Shown in pieces: positions 54,759 to 63,234 of a DNA stretch of 64,000 bases. The position numbers were made by a program, and so were the translations under genes. The notes beneath the pieces are model-generated. The model did not search any database. It saw only the letters and a list, made by a program, of their open reading frames with translations, and was not told where the DNA came from. Each line of letters begins with the position of its first letter. The stretch's first letter is position 1. This stretch comes from Aeribacillus composti (GTDB lineage Bacteria; Bacillota; Bacilli; Bacillales; Aeribacillaceae): the NCBI RefSeq assembly GCF_007827555.1, contig NZ_VISS01000003.1, forward strand, positions 1-64,000, written 5' to 3'.

Positions 54759-54994
54759 GCCGCTGCACCATCGAACATGTAAAACACCGTAAGATATGAA
54801 GAGAAAAGCGTTCAATGCAAGATGTAAGATGATTTTTCTTATCCAGGGCATTTCATTTCTCATGTGGAAACCTTTCATTACACTTCTAAAGCAAGTGTGT
54901 GTTAACATTCCATCTATTCCTAAATTTCTTGAAATATATTATAATTAATTAATAGCAATCAATCATTGATTCACTTTTCCGAAGGAGGAACGCA

Positions 54995-55762
54995 ATGTAT
55001 AAGCAATATTTGCCTTTTGCGATAAAGTTAGCTAAAGAGGCCGGTGAATTGATTCGGCCGTATGCAGGAAAAGCTGGGCAGCAAACATTAAAGTCAGCAA
55101 AAGATTTTGTGACTGAAATGGATTTGAAAGCTGAAAAGCTGATCATTGATCGCATTCAGGAGACATATCCTGATCACCGCATATTCAGTGAGGAAGCCGG
55201 CAGCATTGGGGGAAAGGATGAATTTGAATGGGTGATTGACCCTATTGACGGGACCATCAACTACAGTTTCGGCGTTCCGCTTTACGGAGTTTCCATCGCC
55301 CTAACCTATCAAAATGATCCAGTCGTCTCTGCTATATCATTGCCTGCTTTTGGGGAAACGTATTGGGCAGCAAAGGGAGAAGGAGCCTATTTAAATGGAA
55401 ATGCTATAAACATTCGAAATGCCAGCCTGGCGGAAGCTTTTATTTCCATTGGCGATTTTGCAAAGGACGCCAATAAACAAACGAATAAAGAGCGCATTTC
55501 ATTGCTTGAAAACATTGTAAACGACGTTTACCGAGTCAGAATGATCGGAACAGCTGCTGTCACTTTAGCCTACATTGCTTGCGGCAAACTTGATATCGCA
55601 GTCTACTATAAGCCTAATTTTTATGATATTGCTGCTGGACAGCTGCTTGTGTGCGAAGCGGGCGGAGCTATACAAACGATCGGAAATTATACTGTCATTG
55701 CTGATCAAAAAATAATAGACGAGATAGCACCTTTACTGCCTGTTCAGCACACAACGGCATAA
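54995..55762 (+). CDS. Inositol monophosphatase family protein
   Basis: The 255-residue protein has the metal sites of the IMPase/FBPase superfamily: RIFSEEAGS (Glu-Glu), WVIDPIDGTINYSFG (DPIDGT) and the C-terminal FYDIAAGQLLVCEAGG (third Asp site, slightly divergent from WDxAAG). It may hydrolyse myo-inositol phosphate, or another small phosphoester. GAAGGAGG precedes the ATG. It stands alone. Confidence 0.9.
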   Translation: MYKQYLPFAIKLAKEAGELIRPYAGKAGQQTLKSAKDFVTEMDLKAEKLIIDRIQETYPDHRIFSEEAGSIGGKDEFEWVIDPIDGTINYSFGVPLYGVSIALTYQNDPVVSAISLPAFGETYWAAKGEGAYLNGNAINIRNASLAEAFISIGDFAKDANKQTNKERISLLENIVNDVYRVRMIGTAAVTLAYIACGKLDIAVYYKPNFYDIAAGQLLVCEAGGAIQTIGNYTVIADQKIIDEIAPLLPVQHTTA

Positions 55763-55794
55763 AAGCAGTCCGCAAGTCTAGACTGCTTTTATGC
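55762..55794 (+). terminator. Terminator of the IMPase-like gene
   Basis: AAAGCAGTC and GACTGCTTT form a 9-bp stem followed by TATGCTTTTC, directly at the gene end. Confidence 0.65.
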
Positions 55795-55952
55795 TTTTCT
55801 GCTGCCATATAATACAACGACATTTCCGTTTTCATGATGCTGAGCCCGTTCGTGAAATAACGTTTTGCTAACAAAAACCGGAACGATGATTCAAAAGATA
55901 AATCATTTAGCGATTGATTGTCCAGCCTGCTGGCTTAAAAGACGAAAAGCTT

Positions 55953-56891
55953 TTAAAAATCTATTAATGAACTTGCCCCTTTGCAATGCTTTTCATTTGG
56001 AGGCCAGACAGAAAGGTCGAACGGAAAATCGGAGCCAGGCACTACTCGATCTTCTCCCACTATTCGCACTAAATAGTCAATGCTTGCTTGCTCCCACAAA
56101 ACATTGTCATACCAAAAACGCTTTAAGTATTCTTTCGGAGAGGATGTTAATTTTTTTGAAACCGCTTCCCATTCTTCGTATCCTTTTTCAATTCTGCCGA
56201 TTTGGTAAGGCAAAAATCCTCCGCCATGGGCAAATAATATTTTCACATTTGGAAATCGATCAATCAATCCGCTTAATAAAAGATCTGTAGCACAAATCGT
56301 TGTTTCCCACGGAACACCGATTAAATTTGGCATCATTCTTCTTTTCAAGCGAGGATCTTCGCTCAATAACGGATGAATGAAAACAATCGCTTTCAACCGA
56401 TCGGCTTCTTCAAAAAATGGGATAAAAAATTCATCTGACAGCATATGATTAGCTGCCCCAGGACCGATAATGGCTCCTTTTAACCCTTTTCCCATCGCAT
56501 CGTTCAAGATTTGTGCAGCTTTATCCGGGTTATTTAACGGAACCGTTGCCAGCGCAGACAATTTTTCCGGGAAAGATTGCACAAGCCGCGCTAATGAATC
56601 ATTATACACGCCGGATAGTTCAGCAGTGATTTCTTCCGGAAACTCGTACATAAAAAGCTGCGGTATCGGCGAAATGACGGAATGATGAACTCCCGCTTTC
56701 AATTGTTCGTTTAAAAAAAGGGTTAAATCTAAAAAAGATTTTTTTAATTCAAATCCCCATTTTTGATTAACAATCAAAAACTCTTCCTTATCCTTTTCTT
56801 TTTTCACCCATTCAGCATGAATAGTTTCTTTATGTTCTTTTACCCATTCCATCACGCCTTCAGGGATGAAATGTGTATGAAAATCATACAT
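55953..56891 (-). CDS. praH: ACMSD-like amidohydrolase, probable 5-carboxy-2-hydroxymuconate-6-semialdehyde decarboxylase
   Basis: The 312-residue protein is in the amidohydrolase-2/ACMSD family: HxH at His5 and His7, His173 (FIHPL), His222 (FAHGGG) and Asp288 (PGSDFPFD), the metal-site set of the zinc decarboxylases. In the Paenibacillus protocatechuate 2,3-cleavage pathway such an enzyme (PraH) removes the carboxyl group of the ring-cleavage product. The neighbours fit that pathway, because they handle 2-hydroxymuconate and there is no 2-aminomuconate deaminase. It is downstream of the IclR gene by 20 bp, in the same direction. Symbol by analogy. Confidence 0.75.
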   Translation of the reverse strand: MYDFHTHFIPEGVMEWVKEHKETIHAEWVKKEKDKEEFLIVNQKWGFELKKSFLDLTLFLNEQLKAGVHHSVISPIPQLFMYEFPEEITAELSGVYNDSLARLVQSFPEKLSALATVPLNNPDKAAQILNDAMGKGLKGAIIGPGAANHMLSDEFFIPFFEEADRLKAIVFIHPLLSEDPRLKRRMMPNLIGVPWETTICATDLLLSGLIDRFPNVKILFAHGGGFLPYQIGRIEKGYEEWEAVSKKLTSSPKEYLKRFWYDNVLWEQASIDYLVRIVGEDRVVPGSDFPFDLSVWPPNEKHCKGASSLIDF

Positions 56892-56911
56892 CTCTCCACT
56901 CTCCCACCAAA

Positions 56912-57691
56912 TTAAGAAAAATTCAAATACCCCATTCTTTCAGAAATTTCCTTGCTGGCTGCGATCACTTGTTTCGCCATCGCTTTAAGCTTGTAAGAAT
57001 TGATTCGTTGTTTTGGACCGACTACAGAAAGTGCTGCAATAACCTTTCCGGTATAATCATAAATCGGGGCGGCAATGGAATTAACTCCCTCGGACAATTC
57101 TTCAATGCTAACGGCATACCCATTCTCCCTTACTTTTTTTAAATGATCTCTCAGCTTCTCAGGATCCGTAATCGTATTTTTAGCAAAACGCTTTAACCCT
57201 TTAGATATAATTTTTTCGACCGTTTCATTTTCCGAAAATGCAATTAAAACTTTTCCAGAGCTCGTGCAATAAGGCGGATTGCGTCTCCCGATATGGGTTA
57301 AAAATCTTACGGGGTGATTGCACTCTACTTTTTGCAAATAAACAACTTCTAAATTGTCCAATACAGAAATATGGGCAGTTTCACCGGTTGTTTCGACCAG
57401 TTTATTTAGTACAGGCTGCGATTCTCTGTAAATATCCATATTGCTGAATAGCACGCCGCTTAAAGATAAAATGGATAATCCCAATCTGTATTTCTTCGTT
57501 TCTGAATCTTTATAAACAAATCCTTCACTTGCCAACGTCTTCATTGTCCTGCTGACTGTGCTTTTATTTAATCCTAGAGAATTGGATAAATCGCTTATTT
57601 TTTTTTCTGGCTCTTCCATTGTAAAGCTTTTCAATATTTTCAGCGCATTTTTGATGGAAGAAAGCTGATTTTTCTCATCTTTTCCATTCAA
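56912..57691 (-). CDS. IclR-family transcriptional regulator
   Basis: The 259-residue protein has the N-terminal winged helix (LSNSLGLNKSTVSRTMKTLASEGFV) and the IclR effector domain (VYLQKVECNHPVR, YCTSSGKVLIAF, GVNSIAAPIYDYTGKVIAALSVVGP). IclR-type activators/repressors often respond to aromatic acids. It is divergent from the meta-cleavage operon and co-oriented with the decarboxylase, so it probably controls both. Confidence 0.93.
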   Translation of the reverse strand: MNGKDEKNQLSSIKNALKILKSFTMEEPEKKISDLSNSLGLNKSTVSRTMKTLASEGFVYKDSETKKYRLGLSILSLSGVLFSNMDIYRESQPVLNKLVETTGETAHISVLDNLEVVYLQKVECNHPVRFLTHIGRRNPPYCTSSGKVLIAFSENETVEKIISKGLKRFAKNTITDPEKLRDHLKKVRENGYAVSIEELSEGVNSIAAPIYDYTGKVIAALSVVGPKQRINSYKLKAMAKQVIAASKEISERMGYLNFS

Positions 57692-57805
57692 TGTACACCC
57701 TCCCCCTCTACATCAATTTTCTTTATACGAGAATATATCAAATATATGAACAACTGAAAAGCAAAAAATTAAATATTTCGATATTTTTAAAAATTTTTAT
57801 ATTTG

Positions 57806-57820
57806 TTGCATATATAGCAA
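57806..57820. promoter_or_regulatory. Candidate IclR operator
   Basis: TTGC-ATATATA-GCAA is a short inverted repeat in the 211-bp divergent region between the IclR gene and the operon start, about 82 bp before the dehydrogenase ATG. Size and position fit an IclR site; binding is inferred. Confidence 0.35.
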
Positions 57821-57902
57821 TTTAGAAGTTGAAAGTGCAACATAGGGAAACTACCATTAAAGTCACAGTTGAAATTTATGATGATATTCGGGAGGGTGAA
57901 TC

Positions 57903-59363
57903 ATGCCAATCAACTCAAACGGAACGATTAACTGCTTGCATTTTATTAACGGACAATTTGTTGAATCCGATAACAAAAGGACCTTTGACAATATTAATCC
58001 TGCAACTGAGGAAGTAATCGGAACAGTCGCTGAAGGAGGAAAAAAAGAAGTCGACTATGCCGTTTCCGCTGCCAAAAGGGCTTTGAACGGTCCTTGGAAA
58101 AACATAACATTAACGGAGCGTTCAAAAATTTTGCGGCGAATTGGCGATTTAATCCAAGAAAGACAGGATGAGCTTGCACGATTGGAATCATTGGATACAG
58201 GAAAACCGCTATCTCTTGCCAAAAAAATTGACATTCCCCGTGCTGCCTATAACTTCCACTTCTTCGCAGACTACATCATTTCGATTACGAATGAAGCTTA
58301 TCAGCAAGATGATCAGGCCATTCATTATGCACACAGACGCCCAGTCGGAGTAGTGGGAATTATCAAGCCTTGGAATTTACCTCTTTTATTATTGACCTGG
58401 AAGCTGGCTCCATGTTTAGGAATGGGCAACACAGCTGTTATTAAACCTGCAGAGTGGACTCCTTTAACCGCTACTGCATTAATGGAAATTTGCAAAGAGG
58501 CCGGTGTTCCGGACGGAGTTGTCAACCTTGTTCATGGCTTCGGTCCAAACTCCGCTGGGGCAGCAATTGCCGAACATCCTGACATTGACGCCATTTCCTT
58601 TATCGGTGAACCCGGTACAGGAGCAGCCATTATGAAAGCAGCATCTAATTCCTTGAAAAAACTTTCATATGAATTGGGCGGCAAGAATCCAAACATTATT
58701 TTTGCCGATTCAGATTTAGATGAAGTCATTGAAACTACCATCAAATCAAGCTTTATTAACCAAGGCGAAGTTTGTCTTTGCGGTTCAAGAATTTATGTAG
58801 AGCGCCCAGCTTATGAAGAGTTTTTAGAAAAATTTGTAAAGAAAACAAAAGAATTAAAGATTGGCGATCCATTTGAAAATGGCACAGATGTCGGCGCACT
58901 CGTAAGCATGGAACATTACGAACGCGTCAACAGCTACATCGACATAGCCAAGCAAGATGGGGCAGAAATTTTAACAGGCGGAAAGCGTCCAGACGGATTA
59001 GATAAGGGTTATTATCTCGAACCTACAATCATAACTGGTTTGGATCGAAATTCCCGCTGCGTACGGGAAGAAATATTCGGCCCAGTTGTAACTGTCTCTC
59101 CGTTTGACATGGAGGAGGAAGTTATAGCCCAAGCCAATGATACACATTACGGATTAAGCGCAACTATTTGGACAAATAATTTACGGCGTGCACACAGGGT
59201 GGCACATCAAATTGAAGCAGGCATCATTTGGGTCAACACCTGGTTCCTGCGTGATTTACGAACGCCGTTTGGAGGAATGAAGCACAGCGGAATTGGCAGA
59301 ACGGGCGGCATGCACAGCTTAGATTTTTATACAGAGCTTTCAAACATAACGATAAAGCTATAA
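57903..59363 (+). CDS. praB: 2-hydroxymuconate-6-semialdehyde dehydrogenase
   Basis: A 486-residue aldehyde dehydrogenase: Rossmann IKPWNLPLLLLTWKLAP, catalytic Glu in SYELGGKNPN, catalytic Cys in NQGEVCLCGS, and the segment VNTWFLRDLRTPFGG that is typical of 2-hydroxymuconic-semialdehyde dehydrogenases (XylG/DmpC). It oxidises the semialdehyde with NAD to 2-hydroxymuconate (4-oxalocrotonate enol). GGAGGG precedes the ATG. First gene of the plus-strand operon. Confidence 0.9.
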   Translation: MPINSNGTINCLHFINGQFVESDNKRTFDNINPATEEVIGTVAEGGKKEVDYAVSAAKRALNGPWKNITLTERSKILRRIGDLIQERQDELARLESLDTGKPLSLAKKIDIPRAAYNFHFFADYIISITNEAYQQDDQAIHYAHRRPVGVVGIIKPWNLPLLLLTWKLAPCLGMGNTAVIKPAEWTPLTATALMEICKEAGVPDGVVNLVHGFGPNSAGAAIAEHPDIDAISFIGEPGTGAAIMKAASNSLKKLSYELGGKNPNIIFADSDLDEVIETTIKSSFINQGEVCLCGSRIYVERPAYEEFLEKFVKKTKELKIGDPFENGTDVGALVSMEHYERVNSYIDIAKQDGAEILTGGKRPDGLDKGYYLEPTIITGLDRNSRCVREEIFGPVVTVSPFDMEEEVIAQANDTHYGLSATIWTNNLRRAHRVAHQIEAGIIWVNTWFLRDLRTPFGGMKHSGIGRTGGMHSLDFYTELSNITIKL

Positions 59364-59448
59364 TTTCAGGTGCCGTTGAAACATAAGGAGTATGTTAAAA
59401 TAGCCTGCTTACCAAATCATTCTGTCTGAATGAGAAAGGAAGGAAAAA

Positions 59449-60234
59449 ATGTTAACAACGAAAATTGCCAACTTTGCCAATCAACTGCAGGAAGCTGAAG
59501 CTTTAAACAAGGCGACAGATCCTCTTACTTCCGTTGATCCGAATCTGACTGCCGAAGAAGCTTATCTTATACAACTGGAAAATATAAAAAGAAAGGTCGA
59601 TCAAGGTCAAAAAATTGTCGGAAAAAAAATCGGCTTAACATCTTTAGCAATGCAAAAGCTGCTTGGAGTCGATGAACCGGACTATGGACATTTATTAGAT
59701 TACATGGTCGTTGAAAACGGCGGAAGCATTTCCATGAAAAAAGTTTTGCAGCCGCGAGTAGAAGCTGAAATTGCCTTCATTTTAAAAAAGGAGCTTAAAG
59801 GTCCAAACGTAACCGCTTTAGACGTGATCTTAGCAACTGACTATATTGTTCCGGCATTAGAAATTGTCGACAGCCGCATTAAAGATTGGAAAATCAAGCT
59901 GGCTGACACCATTGCCGACAACGCTTCATCCGGATATTTCTTATTGGGAGGAAAACCGGAAAAAATAGAAAATGTTGATCTCGAATTAATTGGAATGAGC
60001 TTGACAAAAAACGGGGAACTAGTCAATACCGGTGTCGGCGCAGCAGCATTAGGCAATCCGGCAAACTGTGTCGCATGGCTCGCCAACAGGCTGGCTGATT
60101 TTGATATTTCATTACGTCCCGGAGAAATCATTTTATCAGGCGCTCTATCCAGAGCCGCTGATGCACAAGCTGGAGACGTCTTTACGGCGCGGTTCGCTCA
60201 TCTCGGGCATGTAACTGTATCATTTACAGAATAA
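59449..60234 (+). CDS. praE: 2-oxopent-4-enoate hydratase
   Basis: The 261-residue protein belongs to the hydratase/decarboxylase family (GKKIGLTSLAMQKLLGVDEPDYGHLLDYM; EAEIAFIL metal-binding Glu pair; PALEIVDSRIKDW). Of the two paralogues in this operon I call this the hydratase (DmpE/PraE) from its place before the acetaldehyde dehydrogenase and aldolase; the later one is then the decarboxylase. It forms 4-hydroxy-2-oxovalerate from 2-oxopent-4-enoate. Confidence 0.82.
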   Translation: MLTTKIANFANQLQEAEALNKATDPLTSVDPNLTAEEAYLIQLENIKRKVDQGQKIVGKKIGLTSLAMQKLLGVDEPDYGHLLDYMVVENGGSISMKKVLQPRVEAEIAFILKKELKGPNVTALDVILATDYIVPALEIVDSRIKDWKIKLADTIADNASSGYFLLGGKPEKIENVDLELIGMSLTKNGELVNTGVGAAALGNPANCVAWLANRLADFDISLRPGEIILSGALSRAADAQAGDVFTARFAHLGHVTVSFTE

Positions 60235-60254
60235 TAGATTGAAAGGAGAATTTT

Positions 60255-61139
60255 ATGAATAAAGTAAAGGTTGGAATTTTAGGGTCCGGCAACATCGGAA
60301 CAGATTTAATGTACAAAATCCGTCGATCAGATGTGTTGGAGCTTACAACGGTCATCGGAATTGACCCCTCATCGGACGGATTAAAAAAAGCAAAAGATTT
60401 CGGATATTACACGATTGATACCGGCATTAAAGGTTTTTTAGAAAATCCCGATCTAGCGGATATTCTATTTGATGCCACCTCCGCAAAAGCTCATATACGC
60501 CATGCAAAATTGCTGAAGCAAGCAGGGAAAAAAGTTCTTGACTTAACACCTGCTGCCGTCGGTCCGTCTGTCATACCTCCTGTAAATATTGCTAAACATT
60601 TGGATGCCGACAACATTAATTTAATTACATGCGGAGGCCAAGCGACGATTCCGATCGTTCATGCCATCAACAAAGTTCAGCCTGTCAAATATGCAGAAAT
60701 TGTGGCAACGATTTCAAGCAAAAGCGCCGGTCCCGGAACTAGAGCAAATATTGACGAGTTTACCGAAACGACAGCGCGCGGAATCGAGGAAATCGGCGGC
60801 GCTAAAAAAGGGAAGGCTATCATTATTTTAAACCCTGCTGAACCGCCGATTATGATGAGAGATACGATATATTGCCTTGTAGAAAATGATTTTGTCGATC
60901 AAAAAAAGATTACTCAATCCGTCAAAGATATGGTGGAAGTAGTCCAATCTTATGTACCGGGCTATCGCTTAAGACAAGAACCTCTCTTTGACGGAAATAA
61001 AATAACAGTTTTTATTGAAGTGGAAGGCGCTGGAGACTATTTGCCGACTTATTCAGGCAATTTGGATATCATGACAGCCGCAGCAGTGAAAGTGGCGGAG
61101 GAATGGGCGAAAAATATTACTTCTAAAGTGAATGTTTAA
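60255..61139 (+). CDS. praG: Acetaldehyde dehydrogenase (acylating)
   Basis: A 294-residue DmpF-like enzyme: NAD-binding [16 protein letters not shown], catalytic Cys in [14 protein letters not shown], and a C-terminal [13 protein letters not shown]. It turns acetaldehyde, NAD and CoA into acetyl-CoA and channels it from the aldolase, with which it forms a complex. Overlap and close spacing to the aldolase gene fit. Confidence 0.93.
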   Translation: MNKVKVGILGSGNIGTDLMYKIRRSDVLELTTVIGIDPSSDGLKKAKDFGYYTIDTGIKGFLENPDLADILFDATSAKAHIRHAKLLKQAGKKVLDLTPAAVGPSVIPPVNIAKHLDADNINLITCGGQATIPIVHAINKVQPVKYAEIVATISSKSAGPGTRANIDEFTETTARGIEEIGGAKKGKAIIILNPAEPPIMMRDTIYCLVENDFVDQKKITQSVKDMVEVVQSYVPGYRLRQEPLFDGNKITVFIEVEGAGDYLPTYSGNLDIMTAAAVKVAEEWAKNITSKVNV

Positions 61140-61155
61140 GGAAGGAGTGAATATC

Positions 61156-62178
61156 GTGGGAGAACGTAACATACTGATTACTGAAGTCGCTTTAAGAGAC
61201 GGCAGCCACGCGATTCGACATCAATATACTGTGGATCAAGTCGTAGCCGTCGCAAAAGGGTTGGATGATGCCAATGTACCTTATATTGAAGTTTCGCACG
61301 GAGACGGTTTAGGTGGCTCATCTCTGCAATACGGACTTTCTTTAACAAATGAAATGGAATTGATCGAAGCCGCTGTATCTACTGTCACGAATGCCAAAAT
61401 TGCTGTTTTGCTTTTGCCGGGAATCGGGACAATGAAAGAATTAAAACAAGCTGCACAGCTGGGGGTAAAAATGGCGAGAATCGCCACTCATGTAACAGAA
61501 GCGGATATTTCAGCACAGCATATTGCTTTCGCAAAAGAATTAGGATTGGAAACTGTCGGTTTTTTGATGATGGCCCATATGGTTCCAACAGAAAAACTGG
61601 TTGAGCAAGCAAAGCTTATGGAGAGCTATGGAGCTGATGTTGTATACGTTGTCGATTCAGCTGGCGCTTTTCTGCCGCATGAAGTAAAAGAAAGGATTCA
61701 AGCTTTAAAAAACAGCTTGTCAATTGAAATCGGATTCCATGGCCATAACAATCTTTCCCTAGCAATGGCCAATACATTAGCAGCCATTGAAGAAGGAGCG
61801 ACGCGGATTGACGGAAGCATCCGCTGCTTAGGCGCCGGTGCAGGCAACACTCAAACGGAAGTATTAATCGCGGTGCTCAACCGTTTAGGAAACAACACCG
61901 GAATCGATTTATACAAAATTATGGACGTAGCCGAAAACATAGTAGCCCCCATTTTGGAAAAGCCGCAAGAAATTACAAAAGATGGACTAATACTCGGATA
62001 TGCTGGAGTATATTCAAGCTTCCTGTTGCATGCACAAGCTGCCAGCAAAAAATTCGGAATTGATTCGCGCGACATATTAGTTGAGCTTGGCAAAAGAAAG
62101 GTTGTTGGCGGTCAAGAGGATATGATTATTGATGTAGCTGCTGAAATTTCAAAACAAAAACAAACGGCACATACTTAA
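61156..62178 (+). CDS. praF: 4-hydroxy-2-oxovalerate aldolase
   Basis: The 340-residue DmpG-like enzyme has [17 protein letters not shown] (catalytic His and Arg, metal Asp), [18 protein letters not shown] (metal His pair) and the C-terminal communication domain. It splits 4-hydroxy-2-oxovalerate into pyruvate and acetaldehyde. The GTG at 61156 follows GGAAGGAG and matches family length; an ATG at 61132 overlaps the upstream gene end. Confidence 0.93.
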   Translation: MGERNILITEVALRDGSHAIRHQYTVDQVVAVAKGLDDANVPYIEVSHGDGLGGSSLQYGLSLTNEMELIEAAVSTVTNAKIAVLLLPGIGTMKELKQAAQLGVKMARIATHVTEADISAQHIAFAKELGLETVGFLMMAHMVPTEKLVEQAKLMESYGADVVYVVDSAGAFLPHEVKERIQALKNSLSIEIGFHGHNNLSLAMANTLAAIEEGATRIDGSIRCLGAGAGNTQTEVLIAVLNRLGNNTGIDLYKIMDVAENIVAPILEKPQEITKDGLILGYAGVYSSFLLHAQAASKKFGIDSRDILVELGKRKVVGGQEDMIIDVAAEISKQKQTAHT

Positions 62179-62192
62179 GGAGGATGCAGCAA

Positions 62193-62978
62193 ATGGCTGG
62201 CGCAGATATAAAAAAAATTGCTGACTACTTAGTAACAGCGGAAAAGGAAAAACGTGAAGTAAAAAAGGTAACGGCCTCATTAAAACCGGATTTGTCCGTC
62301 GAAGAAGCCTACGCCATTCAACAAGAGATTGTCAATATGAAAATAAATGAAGGTCACCGTATCATCGGTCCAAAAATGGGTTTGACAAGTTTTGCTAAGA
62401 TGAAGCAAATGAAGGTCAATGAGCCTATTTACGGCTATGTATTCGATTATATGGTGATCAATAACGGCGGAGCATTGCCTTTTCATGACTTAATCCACCC
62501 AAAAGTGGAGGCGGAAATCGCTTTTGTATTAAAAGAAGATATTGAAGGACCTGGTGTCAATGGTGCACAGGTGCTTGCGAAAACAGAATACGTGATGCCG
62601 GCTCTTGAGATCATCGACAGCCGATATGAAAATTTTGATTTTACGCTTCCTGATGTAATCGCTGACAATGCGTCAACATCCCGGGTTGTATTCGGAACGT
62701 CTTTGAAAAAGCCGGAAGGATTAGAACTTGATTTAGTTGGATCGACTCTTTCCATAAACGGCGGAATAAAAGAGTTAGGAGCCGGAGCCGCTGTGCTTGG
62801 CCATCCTGCCCATTCCGTCGCTCTGCTTGCCAATATGTTATCACGAAAAGGACAAAAGCTGCGTGCAGGTGATGTCATTCTAACAGGAGGAATCACGAGC
62901 GCCGTCTTGATAAACAAAGGCGACTATGTCACAGGAAAATTTGACGGATTGGGCGAAGTAAGCTTCCATGTTGTTTAA
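62193..62978 (+). CDS. praD: 4-oxalocrotonate decarboxylase
   Basis: A 261-residue paralogue of the gene at 59449 (PKMGLTSFAKMKQMKVNEPIYGYVFDYM; EAEIAFVLKEDIEGPG; PALEIIDSRYENF). It is placed between aldolase and tautomerase as in pra/dmp clusters and decarboxylates 2-oxo-3-hexenedioate to 2-oxopent-4-enoate with Mg. The start at 62193 has the right distance from AAGGAGG; an ATG at 62184 overlaps it. Confidence 0.82.
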   Translation: MAGADIKKIADYLVTAEKEKREVKKVTASLKPDLSVEEAYAIQQEIVNMKINEGHRIIGPKMGLTSFAKMKQMKVNEPIYGYVFDYMVINNGGALPFHDLIHPKVEAEIAFVLKEDIEGPGVNGAQVLAKTEYVMPALEIIDSRYENFDFTLPDVIADNASTSRVVFGTSLKKPEGLELDLVGSTLSINGGIKELGAGAAVLGHPAHSVALLANMLSRKGQKLRAGDVILTGGITSAVLINKGDYVTGKFDGLGEVSFHVV

Positions 62979-63020
62979 ATAGCGAAAGAAAAAAATTTCT
63001 TACCTGATAGGAGGGATGAC

Positions 63021-63212
63021 ATGCCTTTTGTTACTATTCAAATCATGGAGGGCAGGCCGCCAGAGAAAATAAAGGAGTTAATTCAAAATGTAACAAATAC
63101 TGTATCGGAAACGCTCGATTCACCAAAAGAAAACATCCGCGTTTTAGTGACAGAGGTGCCAAAAACCCATTGGGGAATTGCGGGCAAACCCGCATCTGAA
63201 GTAAGAAAATAA
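63021..63212 (+). CDS. praC: 4-oxalocrotonate tautomerase
   Basis: A 63-residue tautomerase with Pro right after Met (MPFVTIQIMEGR), which becomes the catalytic base Pro1, and Arg11/Arg38-type residues (EGR, NIRVLVTEV). It converts 2-hydroxymuconate to 2-oxo-3-hexenedioate. GGAGG precedes the ATG. Confidence 0.93.
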   Translation: MPFVTIQIMEGRPPEKIKELIQNVTNTVSETLDSPKENIRVLVTEVPKTHWGIAGKPASEVRK

Positions 63213-63234
63213 TTTTAAAGGAGGAGAAGTAGCG

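Noticed and set aside
55953-56891. Amidohydrolase as the kynurenine-pathway ACMS decarboxylase or part of an aminophenol pathway
   Set aside because: There is no 2-aminomuconate deaminase, kynureninase or 3-hydroxyanthranilate dioxygenase in the cluster; the tautomerase and hydroxymuconate enzymes point to a 2-hydroxymuconate route.
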